Positions 1 through 5,218 of a stretch of DNA of 5,218 bases are shown here, piece by piece. How positions within the stretch are numbered: position 1 is the first letter of the stretch; the number at the start of each line of letters is the position of its first letter. Under the pieces are notes generated by a model. It made no database searches, was not told the origin of the DNA, and worked only from the letters and a program-made list of their open reading frames with translations. This DNA comes from SFFI01 sp964398655. GTDB lineage: Bacteria; Bacillota; Clostridia; Saccharofermentanales; DTU023. The translations under genes were made by a program, and so were the position numbers. The stretch spans positions 1-5,218 of the forward strand of contig CAYNNG010000043.1 in the NCBI GenBank assembly GCA_964398655.1, read 5' to 3'.

Positions 1-638
1 ACGCCCTCATCGTTGGTGTAAGCAATTGCTGTATCTTCGCTCATGTAGTCATCCACCCACTCGCCATCCTTAAAGACGGTTGTAAAAGGAACATATTCTT
101 CGATCTCGTGGGTGCGTTCGATTTCACCCAGCCAAGTCAGATGGTCTGTTAACTGGTAGGGCTCTTTGGTCATGGTAATATTGAAGTATTCACTCAAAGT
201 TGGTTCGTTCAATACATTACCAAAGAAGCCGCCCTGATTGTCCTTGGGCAGGAAAGTATCAGGATGGCAGATTAAATCAATCTTCTTATCGATTTTACGG
301 TCCCGCATCTCTTTCATGAGATAAAAGAGTCCAATCGTATGGTCAAAGTGGCCATGGGACAGGGCGATGGCATCCACTTCAGTTAGGTCAAATCCTAAAG
401 CATGGGCATTTTTAATAGCAGCATCGCTATAGCCAGTGTCAAACAGAATGGTCTTGTCCCCGTCTTGCAAGATCATGCTGAGGGCAGGTTCACTTAGCAG
501 CATTTTGCCGATCAAAGCATTATTGTCAACCAGGACGGTAATCTTCAGGCCAGAAGCTGCTTCTTCTGCTGTTGCCGGGGCAAAAAAGCCCAAGCTCAAA
601 ATGAGGGCAACGAGTACAAGTACGCTTAGTTTTTTCAT
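1..638 (-). CDS. Exported metallo-beta-lactamase-fold hydrolase, C-terminus cut by window edge
   Basis: This is a partial gene: the first 212 codons are present and the 3' part lies beyond base 1. The protein opens with a classical Sec signal peptide: MKK, a hydrophobic core at about residues 4-19, and a likely cleavage after the ATA at 22-24. There is no lipobox cysteine, so it is probably secreted. The MBL domain follows, with ILFDTG at 64-69 and the zinc motif SHGHFDH at 94-100 (H95, H97, D99, H100). The order of motifs, including GEI near 171-173 and an acidic D202-T-A segment, resembles the subgroup annotated as 7,8-dihydropterin-6-yl-methyl-aminobenzene 5'-phosphate synthase-like MBL proteins. 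The downstream metal ligands of that subgroup are outside the window. The start is supported by AAGGAGAG just upstream. The exact substrate is unknown, and a secreted form argues against a purely cytoplasmic cofactor role. Confidence 0.88.
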   Translation of the reverse strand, partial: MKKLSVLVLVALILSLGFFAPATAEEAASGLKITVLVDNNALIGKMLLSEPALSMILQDGDKTILFDTGYSDAAIKNAHALGFDLTEVDAIALSHGHFDHTIGLFYLMKEMRDRKIDKKIDLICHPDTFLPKDNQGGFFGNVLNEPTLSEYFNITMTKEPYQLTDHLTWLGEIERTHEIEEYVPFTTVFKDGEWVDDYMSEDTAIAYTNDEG

Positions 639-655
639 ATCTCTCTCCTTATATG

Positions 656-695
656 GCTAGATCAAATGAATATCTATAAATTTATAGAATCTAGC
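656..695. repeat. Nested palindrome upstream of the MBL-fold gene
   Basis: A perfect 16-bp palindrome, TCTATAAATTTATAGA (673-688), is enclosed by a second perfect inverted repeat, GCTAGAT (656-662) and ATCTAGC (689-695). The right outer arm abuts the central palindrome directly, while the left arm is 10 bp away. The set overlaps the proposed -10 and the start of the transcript. That is where an operator for a dimeric regulator would sit. A purely structural AT-rich dyad is the alternative. Confidence 0.5.
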
Positions 696-710
696 GGTAA
701 CCAGTCTTAA
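681..710 (-). promoter_or_regulatory. Probable promoter of the MBL-fold gene
   Basis: On the minus strand, TTAAGA (705-710, 4/6 match to the -35 consensus) is followed after 18 bp by TATAAA (681-686, 5/6 match to the -10). The predicted start of transcription is near 674, about 36 nt before the ATG. The -10 lies inside a perfect 16-bp palindrome, so this could be a repressor-controlled promoter. The -35 is weak. A better -35-like TTGACT further upstream has no -10 at suitable spacing. Confidence 0.4.
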
Positions 711-765
711 AGATATATAAAGATCAGTCAAGCTAAATCTCTTTTACCAATCAGACCAGGCAAAT

Positions 766-784
766 TTATCGCATAAGACGATAA
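766..784. promoter_or_regulatory. TTATCG-7-CGATAA dyad, possible operator
   Basis: This is a perfect 6-bp inverted repeat, TTATCG and CGATAA, separated by 7 bp, in the gap upstream of the MBL-fold gene. Read on the minus strand it begins TTATCGT and ends GATAA. A similar but less perfect element occurs at the amidohydrolase promoter (3577-3597). It lies about 55 bp upstream of the proposed -35, a position compatible with an activator or a distal operator. Function is inferred only from the shape and the recurrence. Confidence 0.25.
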
Positions 785-851
785 GAGGTTTGCCAAAGGC
801 AACTTTAGGGGAGGATAAGAAATGTAAAAGCTGCAGAGCCATTGTTTAAGA

Positions 852-878
852 GTAAGGGGGACTCAAAGGCCCCCTTAC
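852..878 (-). terminator. Probable terminator of the amidohydrolase-permease operon
   Basis: A perfect 9-bp stem (GTAAGGGGG with CCCCCTTAC, 9-nt loop) starts 12 bp after the permease stop codon. On the minus strand the stem is followed by TCTTAAAC, a weak U-tract. The G+C-rich stem and its position right behind the last gene of the operon support an intrinsic terminator, though perhaps a leaky one. It would separate the operon from the MBL-fold gene downstream on the same strand. Confidence 0.65.
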
Positions 879-889
879 GGATGCTCTAC

Positions 890-2338
890 TTAGAAGACAA
901 GATTGATCAAGGGTATGCCCACTGCCAGGGCAATAATAGTTTCTATCAGGACAAAGAGGCTGGCATATTTGTAAACATCTTTAGCTTCCAGCACTTCCGT
1001 TTGTCCAAAAATGGTTGCGGCATAGGGGGAAGCACTGGGGGTAATCGCCGCAAAGCCAATGACACAGAAGGTCACGAGTGTAATAATCGCCCAGCCATCT
1101 GAGCCAATGACCTGGGCATAAGTAAAGATAATGGGGTGCAGAATCAGCATGAGGACTGCACTGTTCATGACGCTGGAGATCACAACGCCCAAGACCACCA
1201 CCGCAATCAAAAAGACGGTGTAATTCATTTCCGCAAACATGGGGGTCAACAAGCTATCAAGCAGGGCTCTAAAGCCAACTTCTTTACTTGTCAGTGCGCC
1301 GCCAATGGTCAGGCTGGAAGCGATCATAAGATAGGTTGGCCAGGAGAAGTGTTTAGCAATAATTTCACCCAGGGGGAGAACCGGCTTAGCCTCTACTTTG
1401 ATAAGGCAGAGGATAGCGACCAGAGTCATGGCAATCCCATTAATATTGCGGCTGAGAATATCGCTTACAACATTTCCAGGAATAATAACTGGGATCAGCA
1501 TGGCAAGGATATAAATCACAATAGCGCTGGAAACGATCTTTTGCGTTCTATTCATGGGCGGTAGAGGATTCTTATTCAGCTGGTCTAGGGTTAAGGTCTT
1601 CAGCTTGCTCACATCAGGCCGGAGAAGGAACCGCATGGCCAGAACAAGCGCTAAAAGGCACAAGATAGCAATCGGTACCGTGACCGCCATGTATTTGCCA
1701 CCATCTACAGGTGCTCCAGCCAGACCGGCATATACGCCATTTAAGCCAAGGATAGTGCCGTTAAAGTAGGCTGAGGGGAAGCCTAAGAGGGCAGCCATTA
1801 CCACTAAAATCGTCATGAGTTTGGTATAACGATCTGTCTTCTCATAACCTACCTCTACGCAAAGATTTTGCACCACAGGTAGGAAGAGAAAAACGCCGGC
1901 CCATGGATTAACAAAAGTGGCCATTAAATACACACCCAAAAGGATGAAAAAGGTAAAAAGCCAGGGCCGACCTATGACGAGTTTGTTGGTCAAGAAAAAA
2001 CGGGCCACATAGGCCGTGCACTTGTAGTAGCTGAAGCAACCAACCAAAATGAGGAGGAAGAAAATCATTACTGCAACGGGATTGCCCATCCAGTCCTTAA
2101 GCACCTCCCCCATAGGCTTATAACCAAACCAGCCCAAGAGCACAACGCCTAGGATGCTGGGCCAGATCATGCTGCCTGTAGACCACATGAAGATGGTACC
2201 CAAGAAGATTCCAATCACCTTCATACCTAAATCCGTAATATAAGGAATTTCTAAGGGTAAGAGGGAGAAGCCTAGCATAAGCGCTAAGCCAATAATAGTT
2301 TTGATCAAATCGCCAGTGGCTAGTTTATTGTTACTCAT
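890..2338 (-). CDS. SLC13/ion-transporter-superfamily permease, 482 aa
   Basis: This is an integral membrane protein with about 12 hydrophobic segments from residue 12 to 480 and a basic-to-polar cytoplasmic loop near 240-266. Two halves carry matching motifs typical of the inverted-repeat fold of SLC13/DASS, CitM and ArsB-type carriers: TFVNPWAGVFLFLP at 141-154 and SSVMNSAVLMLILHP at 388-402. GTILGLNG (194-201) and ITPSASPYAATIFG (432-445) probably form the rest of the binding site. The strict Ser-Asn-Thr signatures of dicarboxylate SLC13 carriers are not present (N144-P and N392-S instead), so family placement is approximate and the substrate is unknown. The length fits the family. It is the second gene of an operon, 41 nt after the amidohydrolase, and so probably imports that enzyme's anionic substrate or exports a product. 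The ribosome site (AAAGAGAG or AGG) is weak. TAA stop. Confidence 0.85.
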   Translation of the reverse strand: MSNNKLATGDLIKTIIGLALMLGFSLLPLEIPYITDLGMKVIGIFLGTIFMWSTGSMIWPSILGVVLLGWFGYKPMGEVLKDWMGNPVAVMIFFLLILVGCFSYYKCTAYVARFFLTNKLVIGRPWLFTFFILLGVYLMATFVNPWAGVFLFLPVVQNLCVEVGYEKTDRYTKLMTILVVMAALLGFPSAYFNGTILGLNGVYAGLAGAPVDGGKYMAVTVPIAILCLLALVLAMRFLLRPDVSKLKTLTLDQLNKNPLPPMNRTQKIVSSAIVIYILAMLIPVIIPGNVVSDILSRNINGIAMTLVAILCLIKVEAKPVLPLGEIIAKHFSWPTYLMIASSLTIGGALTSKEVGFRALLDSLLTPMFAEMNYTVFLIAVVVLGVVISSVMNSAVLMLILHPIIFTYAQVIGSDGWAIITLVTFCVIGFAAITPSASPYAATIFGQTEVLEAKDVYKYASLFVLIETIIALAVGIPLINLVF

Positions 2339-2379
2339 ACCTATCTCTCTTTCTCAAGTCTATCTTCTAAGGGATGGCT

Positions 2380-3555
2380 CTAAGCATGCTCCTCAAGCCA
2401 TTTGGTCGCCACATGCGCTAGGAGGGCACTGCCTTCGACTAAGGCTTTCTCGTCAAAGACAACTTTCGGGTTATGCACAGCATTGTTTTCAATACCCTCA
2501 GGCTTGCCGCCCAAGGAGAACATGACGCTCGGAACCTGGCTGGCAATAAAGCCGAAGTCATCGGAAGCTGGCAGGCGCATGGATGGATTTGTCTTAAATT
2601 CCATGCCAAAGGTCTGGAGGTAATCCGTAATGCGGTCTACCATGTCAGGATCATTAACAATCGTAGGGGCACTGACCACAATTTCAAAGTGTCCGTCTGC
2701 ACCAAAGTTGGCTGCATAATTAGTCGTGATCTCTTCTATCCGCTTGACGATAAAGTCGCGGATTTTCTGGTCATAAGTTCGTAAAGTGCCTCGCATTTGT
2801 ACCTGGTCCGGCAATATATTAAAGGAGTCTCCGGAGCTAACACTACAAATACTGAGCGCAACATATTGGGAAGCAGCAATTTCCCGCCCCCGCATAGCCA
2901 GAATAGCATTGTAGATTTGATTGGCTACATTTAAAGGATCTACTGTACCCTCTGGCCGACTGCCATGCCCGCCAAAGCCTTTAATTGTAATTAAAAAATT
3001 ATCTGCGGTAGTGGTAAAAGGGCCCTTGGAATAAAAAAGGTTACCCACTGGTGTTTGAGCATGCATGTGAAGGTCTAGGGCGGCATCTACGCGGGGATTT
3101 TCCATGATACCCGCGGCGATCATCGCCTTGGCGCCCGCAAAAATTTCCTCTCCAGGTTGCCAAATGAACTTAACCCTGCCATGGAGCTGGTCTCTATATC
3201 GATGCAAAAGGAAGGCTGTCCCTAATGAGATGGTCGTATGCATATCATGTCCGCAAGCATGCATCTTACCCTCAAATTCTGACGAGAAGGGCTCACCAGA
3301 ATTTTCCATAATGTCCAGGGCATCCATATCAGCACGGATGAGTAGCGTTTTACCGGGCTTTGCACCTTCGATGATAGCAACAATACCACTATCAATCACC
3401 CTCTCAGCCTGGATCCCACGCTCCTTAAGCTGGTCTAAGACAAAAGCTGTAGTAATAGGCAAATCCATACCAACTTCGGGTTTTTTATGGATCTCACGTC
3501 TGATCCATGAAAGCTCTTTCTGAAGCGCTTGGGCCTCCTCTAAATAATTGATCAT
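2380..3555 (-). CDS. M20D-family metallo-amidohydrolase/peptidase, 391 aa
   Basis: This is a cytoplasmic zinc- or manganese-type amidohydrolase of the M20D group (hippurate, IAA-amino acid, N-acetyl-diaminopimelate and aminobenzoyl-glutamate hydrolases). The catalytic domain contains RADMDAL (74-80), HACGHDMH (99-106, metal ligands C101 and H103) and WQPGEE (132-137, catalytic base E136 and ligand E137). It also has LHMH (162-165, ligand H163) and AVHNPKVVFDE (359-369, ligand H361). The inserted lid/dimerisation domain spans about 183-295 and begins with the GFGGHGSRPEGTVDP region (193-207). All expected metal ligands are present, so it should be active. There is no signal peptide and the length is normal for the family. 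The ATG is preceded by AAAGGGG at good spacing. It is the first gene of an operon with the downstream permease and is driven by a near-consensus promoter. The family motifs do not decide which amide conjugate is cleaved. Confidence 0.93.
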   Translation of the reverse strand: MINYLEEAQALQKELSWIRREIHKKPEVGMDLPITTAFVLDQLKERGIQAERVIDSGIVAIIEGAKPGKTLLIRADMDALDIMENSGEPFSSEFEGKMHACGHDMHTTISLGTAFLLHRYRDQLHGRVKFIWQPGEEIFAGAKAMIAAGIMENPRVDAALDLHMHAQTPVGNLFYSKGPFTTTADNFLITIKGFGGHGSRPEGTVDPLNVANQIYNAILAMRGREIAASQYVALSICSVSSGDSFNILPDQVQMRGTLRTYDQKIRDFIVKRIEEITTNYAANFGADGHFEIVVSAPTIVNDPDMVDRITDYLQTFGMEFKTNPSMRLPASDDFGFIASQVPSVMFSLGGKPEGIENNAVHNPKVVFDEKALVEGSALLAHVATKWLEEHA

Positions 3556-3576
3556 ATGAACCCCTTTAGCTATTGA

Positions 3577-3597
3577 TTATCAAGCAAATTACGATAA
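3577..3597. promoter_or_regulatory. TTATC...GATAA dyad at the operon transcription start, possible operator
   Basis: On the minus strand the element begins TTATCGT and ends GATAA, with 5-bp arms around an 11-bp centre. It covers the predicted +1 to about +20 of the strong amidohydrolase promoter, where a repressor would block transcription. It resembles the dyad at 766-784 in front of the MBL-fold gene: the same TTATCGT start, a TGC in the second half and a GATAA or ATAA end. The arms are short and chance is possible. Confidence 0.3.
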
Positions 3598-3601
3598 AAC
3601 G

Positions 3602-3630
3602 ATCATAAAGAGTCGAAAAAGTCATGTCAA
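3602..3630 (-). promoter_or_regulatory. Strong sigma-A-type promoter of the amidohydrolase-permease operon
   Basis: On the minus strand, TTGACA (3625-3630, perfect -35) is followed after exactly 17 bp by TATGAT (3602-3607, 5/6 match to the -10). Transcription should begin near 3595, giving a leader of about 40 nt before the amidohydrolase ATG. This is the best promoter match in the window. A short GTGC-G-GCAC dyad (3644-3652) lies just upstream of the -35. Confidence 0.75.
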
Positions 3631-3733
3631 TGAGATCTACTCGGTGCGGCACTAACAGTAAAGTGAAAAATAAAATCCACATTTGAGGAAGGAATGCTGA
3701 ATTAATGAGGAAGCCGGTAAATTATTATGATTT

Positions 3734-3774
3734 TCAAGGATTATATCCCTGTTTTTCAGGGATGCAATCCTTGA
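3734..3774 (+). repeat. Large stem-loop (about 18 bp) upstream of the ATPase gene
   Basis: The outer arms TCAAGGATT (3734-3742) and AATCCTTGA (3766-3774) and the inner arms ATCCCTG (3745-3751) and CAGGGAT (3757-3763) pair perfectly. Between them are one A-C mismatch and one T-G wobble, and the loop is TTTTT. The right arm is followed by TTTTC, so on the plus strand it could act as a terminator or attenuator. The lack of a gene immediately upstream on that strand makes ordinary termination unlikely. It also overlaps the proposed ATPase -35, so it may instead be an operator-like palindrome or one copy of a dispersed intergenic repeat. Confidence 0.7.
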
Positions 3775-3799
3775 TTTTCATAAAGCCTGACTATAAAAT
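3771..3799 (+). promoter_or_regulatory. Candidate promoter of the ATPase gene
   Basis: TTGATT (3771-3776, 4/6 match to the -35) is followed after 17 bp by TAAAAT (3794-3799, 5/6 match to the -10), predicting a start near 3806 and a leader of about 57 nt. The -35 shares bases with the right arm of the stem-loop at 3734-3774. A start at this site would leave the stem-loop upstream of the RNA. Only a transcript from further left would contain it. Confidence 0.4.
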
Positions 3800-3851
3800 A
3801 ATGTTAATGAAGGATAGTCAAAAAAGAAGGCTTATAGAACAAAGTTCAGCT

Positions 3852-3857
3852 AGGAGG
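3852..3857 (+). promoter_or_regulatory. Ribosome binding site AGGAGG that decides the ATPase start
   Basis: This is a full-consensus AGGAGG. An in-frame GTG at 3857 overlaps its last base and so cannot be the start it serves. The ATG at 3863 lies 5 nt downstream, which is suitable spacing, so translation most likely begins there rather than two codons earlier. Confidence 0.8.
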
Positions 3858-3862
3858 TGCGC

Positions 3863-5080
3863 ATGGTATACCACAAAAGGCAAATAGAAGCATATCTTGC
3901 TAAGGAAATAGATTTTTATCCAGCCATTCTCCTCACAGGGCCGCGTCAGGTGGGGAAAAGCACCTTGCTCAAGCATCTCATGGAAAAGGATCGCACTTAT
4001 GTGAGTTTGGATGATCCTAATATTAGGAACTTAGCGGTCTATAGTCCTGAGCTATTTTTTCAGCGCTACCAGCCTCCCCTTTTGATTGATGAAATTCAAT
4101 ATGCCCCGGGACTTTTCCCTTATATCAAAATCTTTATTGATGAGTTAGGGCAAAACAATCTATTTTGGCTGACGGGTTCTCAACTGTTTCCTCTGATGAA
4201 GGGCGTTCAGGAATCCTTAGCCGGCCGAGTACGGGTTTTGCAGCTGAACGGTTTTTCATATAAGGAGTTTTTAGGGGTAGAACAAACGCCTTTTGCTAAG
4301 TCTTTAGCAGAGCTAACAGAGGCTGACGCCCAGGAAAGGGCTCACCTAGTGGCTACTTTACCGGAGATTATCTTGCGGGGCAGTATGCCGCGCGTACTCT
4401 TGCAAGAGGGTATTGATATCTCAGGTTATTACCAATCCTATGTGGATACCTATATAAGCCGAGATGTCCGGGAAATCACAAATGTTATGGATACCCACTT
4501 GTTTTTACGGTTTGTAAAACTCCTTGCCACGCGGACAGGCCAAGAACTTAATTTATCTTCCCTAGCACGAGATTTGGCTGTTGATGCTAGTACTGTCAGG
4601 CGCTGGCTAGATATTTTAGTCACTAGCGGCTTAATTTTGGAGTTACCGGCTTTTAGTGGCAATTTAGGTAAGCGCTTAGTCAAGAGACCCAAATTATATT
4701 TTACCGATACTGGACTAGCCGCTTATCTTTTAGGTATCAATGATCAAAAGACCTGGGCAGACAGTCCCTATCAAGGCCCCTTGTTTGAAAACTGGATCGT
4801 AACCGAGATTGACAAATCTTTTAAGCATAACGGTCTTAAACCCAGTATGTTCTATTACCGGGACAGCAATCAACAAGAAATCGACCTTATCATCGAGCAG
4901 GCTGGCCAAATTTTTCCTTATGAGATTAAATTATCTGATCATCCCAGAGTGAGTGACAAGCATTTTACCGTCCTCACAAAGCTGGAAGAAAAAATTCCTT
5001 ATTATGGTGTGATATGCCCCTGCAAGCATTTAGCACCTCTCTCACAGCATACTTGGAAGCTGCCTGCAGGTCTCATATAA
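3863..5080 (+). CDS. AAA_14/DUF4143 family ATPase with nuclease-like C-terminal domain, 405 aa
   Basis: The N-terminal P-loop ATPase domain (about 18-140) has Walker A GPRQVGKST (26-34), Walker B LLIDEIQ (73-79), a sensor-like LTGSQ (103-107) and SLAGRV (118-123). A linker region follows, then a winged-helix-like segment (about 228-262, including LARDLAVDASTVRRWLDIL). The DUF4143 C-terminal part has E309 and E315 in FENWIVTEI, D341 in EIDLII, and YEIK (353-356, E354 and K356). This is the E...D...ExK pattern of a PD-(D/E)XK nuclease-like fold, and it appears intact. The length matches this common bacterial and archaeal family, whose cellular role is poorly known; DNA binding or a stress or defence role is only inference. 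No signal peptide or TM segment is present. The gene stands alone, divergent from the amidohydrolase operon. The ATG is chosen because of the AGGAGG 5 nt upstream. No clear terminator follows. Confidence 0.92.
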   Translation: MVYHKRQIEAYLAKEIDFYPAILLTGPRQVGKSTLLKHLMEKDRTYVSLDDPNIRNLAVYSPELFFQRYQPPLLIDEIQYAPGLFPYIKIFIDELGQNNLFWLTGSQLFPLMKGVQESLAGRVRVLQLNGFSYKEFLGVEQTPFAKSLAELTEADAQERAHLVATLPEIILRGSMPRVLLQEGIDISGYYQSYVDTYISRDVREITNVMDTHLFLRFVKLLATRTGQELNLSSLARDLAVDASTVRRWLDILVTSGLILELPAFSGNLGKRLVKRPKLYFTDTGLAAYLLGINDQKTWADSPYQGPLFENWIVTEIDKSFKHNGLKPSMFYYRDSNQQEIDLIIEQAGQIFPYEIKLSDHPRVSDKHFTVLTKLEEKIPYYGVICPCKHLAPLSQHTWKLPAGLI

Positions 5081-5086
5081 GTTATT

Positions 5087-5145
5087 TAGATGGCTGGCTT
5101 AGATCTCTCAATGCGTTAGAAACTTGTCCTGAGCCACTAAATCTA
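5087..5145. repeat. Long-looped inverted repeat after the ATPase gene
   Basis: ATTTAG-A-TGGCT near 5087 pairs with AGCCA-CTAAAT ending near 5145: 11 bp with one bulged A and a loop of more than 30 nt. No T-run follows on either strand, so it is not a typical terminator. It is the only dyad found behind the ATPase stop and may be chance. Confidence 0.25.
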
Positions 5146-5218
5146 GAAGGCTAACCCTCGAACCTAGCAGGGCCACAGAGCCTCCCTTGTTACGGCCTGT
5201 CCAAATTTCCGGCTTGGA
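5108..5218 (-). CDS. Possible C-terminal end of an unidentified gene entering from the right
   Basis: One minus-strand frame is open from the window edge through 36 codons to a TGA at 5108-5110. The other two minus-strand frames close earlier. The encoded tail contains KPEIWTGRNKGGSVALLG and ends in DKFLTH. I do not recognise it. If real, it would converge on the ATPase gene with a 27-bp gap. An open run of this length occurs by chance fairly often, so this is a weak call, and the last 138 bp may simply be non-coding. Confidence 0.25.
   Translation of the reverse strand, partial: SKPEIWTGRNKGGSVALLGSRVSLLDLVAQDKFLTH

Larger units (their letters stand above)
3556..3862. other. Divergent intergenic region between amidohydrolase and ATPase genes
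   Basis: This 307-bp stretch holds no convincing gene. From left to right it contains the leader and the leftward promoter of the amidohydrolase operon, a large stem-loop at 3734-3774, a weaker rightward promoter overlapping the right arm of that stem-loop, and the AGGAGG ribosome site of the ATPase at 3852-3857. A 60-codon open frame (3705-3887) runs through it and out of frame into the ATPase. It looks fortuitous, because it spans the stem-loop and promoter and has no well-placed ribosome site. Confidence 0.7.

Noticed and set aside
436..660. 74-codon plus-strand open frame at the start of the MBL-fold gene
   Set aside because: It is antisense to the signal peptide and N-terminal MBL domain, with no ribosome site or recognisable domain.
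785..808. TTGCC-AAA-GGCAA mini-hairpin in the gap before the MBL-fold gene
   Set aside because: The 5-bp stem with a 3-nt loop is too short, and has no T-run or link to a start site, to be called a terminator or riboswitch.
639..889. Riboswitch or T-box leader for the MBL-fold gene
   Set aside because: No conserved riboswitch core or T-box motif was recognised. The predicted transcript leader is only about 36 nt.
842..1564. Plus-strand open frames of 86 and 142 codons within the permease gene
   Set aside because: They are codon-aligned antisense to the permease (same codon boundaries), a usual shadow of a hydrophobic coding sequence. Their products are low-complexity and His/Asn/Gln-rich without recognisable domains.
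3104..3523. 139-codon plus-strand open frame
   Set aside because: It lies entirely antisense to the N-terminal part of the amidohydrolase, whose catalytic motifs prove the minus-strand frame.
3705..3887. 60-codon open frame upstream of the ATPase, considered as a leader peptide
   Set aside because: The purine-rich stretch lies too far from its ATG, the frame crosses the stem-loop and the proposed promoter, and it ends out of frame inside the ATPase gene.
4450..4692. 80-codon minus-strand open frame inside the ATPase gene
   Set aside because: It is antisense to the winged-helix-like region of a well-supported gene and has no recognisable features.

Overview
The window is chromosomal-looking bacterial DNA of moderate G+C (mid-40s percent by eye, not computed). 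Strong purine-rich ribosome binding sites, sigma-A-type promoter boxes and the type of proteins point to a low-to-moderate-GC Firmicute (Bacillota). The lineage below that cannot be read from the sequence. No RNA gene, CRISPR array, insertion sequence or phage gene was seen.

Layout: positions 1-638 (minus strand) hold the first 212 codons of an exported metallo-beta-lactamase-fold protein, cut by the window edge. A 251-bp gap (639-889) carries its probable promoter, a nested palindrome, and the probable terminator of the next unit. Positions 890-3555 (minus strand) form a two-gene operon. An M20D-type metallo-amidohydrolase/peptidase comes first (2380-3555), followed after 41 nt by a 12-TM-class ion-transporter-superfamily permease (890-2338). 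A near-consensus promoter (TTGACA, 17 bp, TATGAT) drives it from 3602-3630. A 307-bp divergent intergenic region (3556-3862) also holds a large stem-loop and a weaker rightward promoter. A plus-strand AAA_14/DUF4143 ATPase (3863-5080) follows. The last 138 bp contain no clear gene, only an open frame entering from the right on the minus strand.

Likely biology: the M20 enzyme plus permease looks like an uptake-and-hydrolysis module. The permease would import an anionic conjugate, for example an N-acyl amino acid, a p-aminobenzoyl-glutamate-like compound or a small peptide, and the cytoplasmic enzyme would cleave its amide bond. The substrate is not determined by the sequence. The MBL-fold gene has its own promoter but shares an imperfect TTATCGT...GATAA dyad with the operon promoter, so the two units may be co-regulated. 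The ATPase appears to be an independent single-gene unit.

Most of the window is ordinary metabolic and accessory content. The least explained parts are the intergenic DNA structures and the role of the ATPase. I see no convincing evidence of an undescribed multi-gene system.
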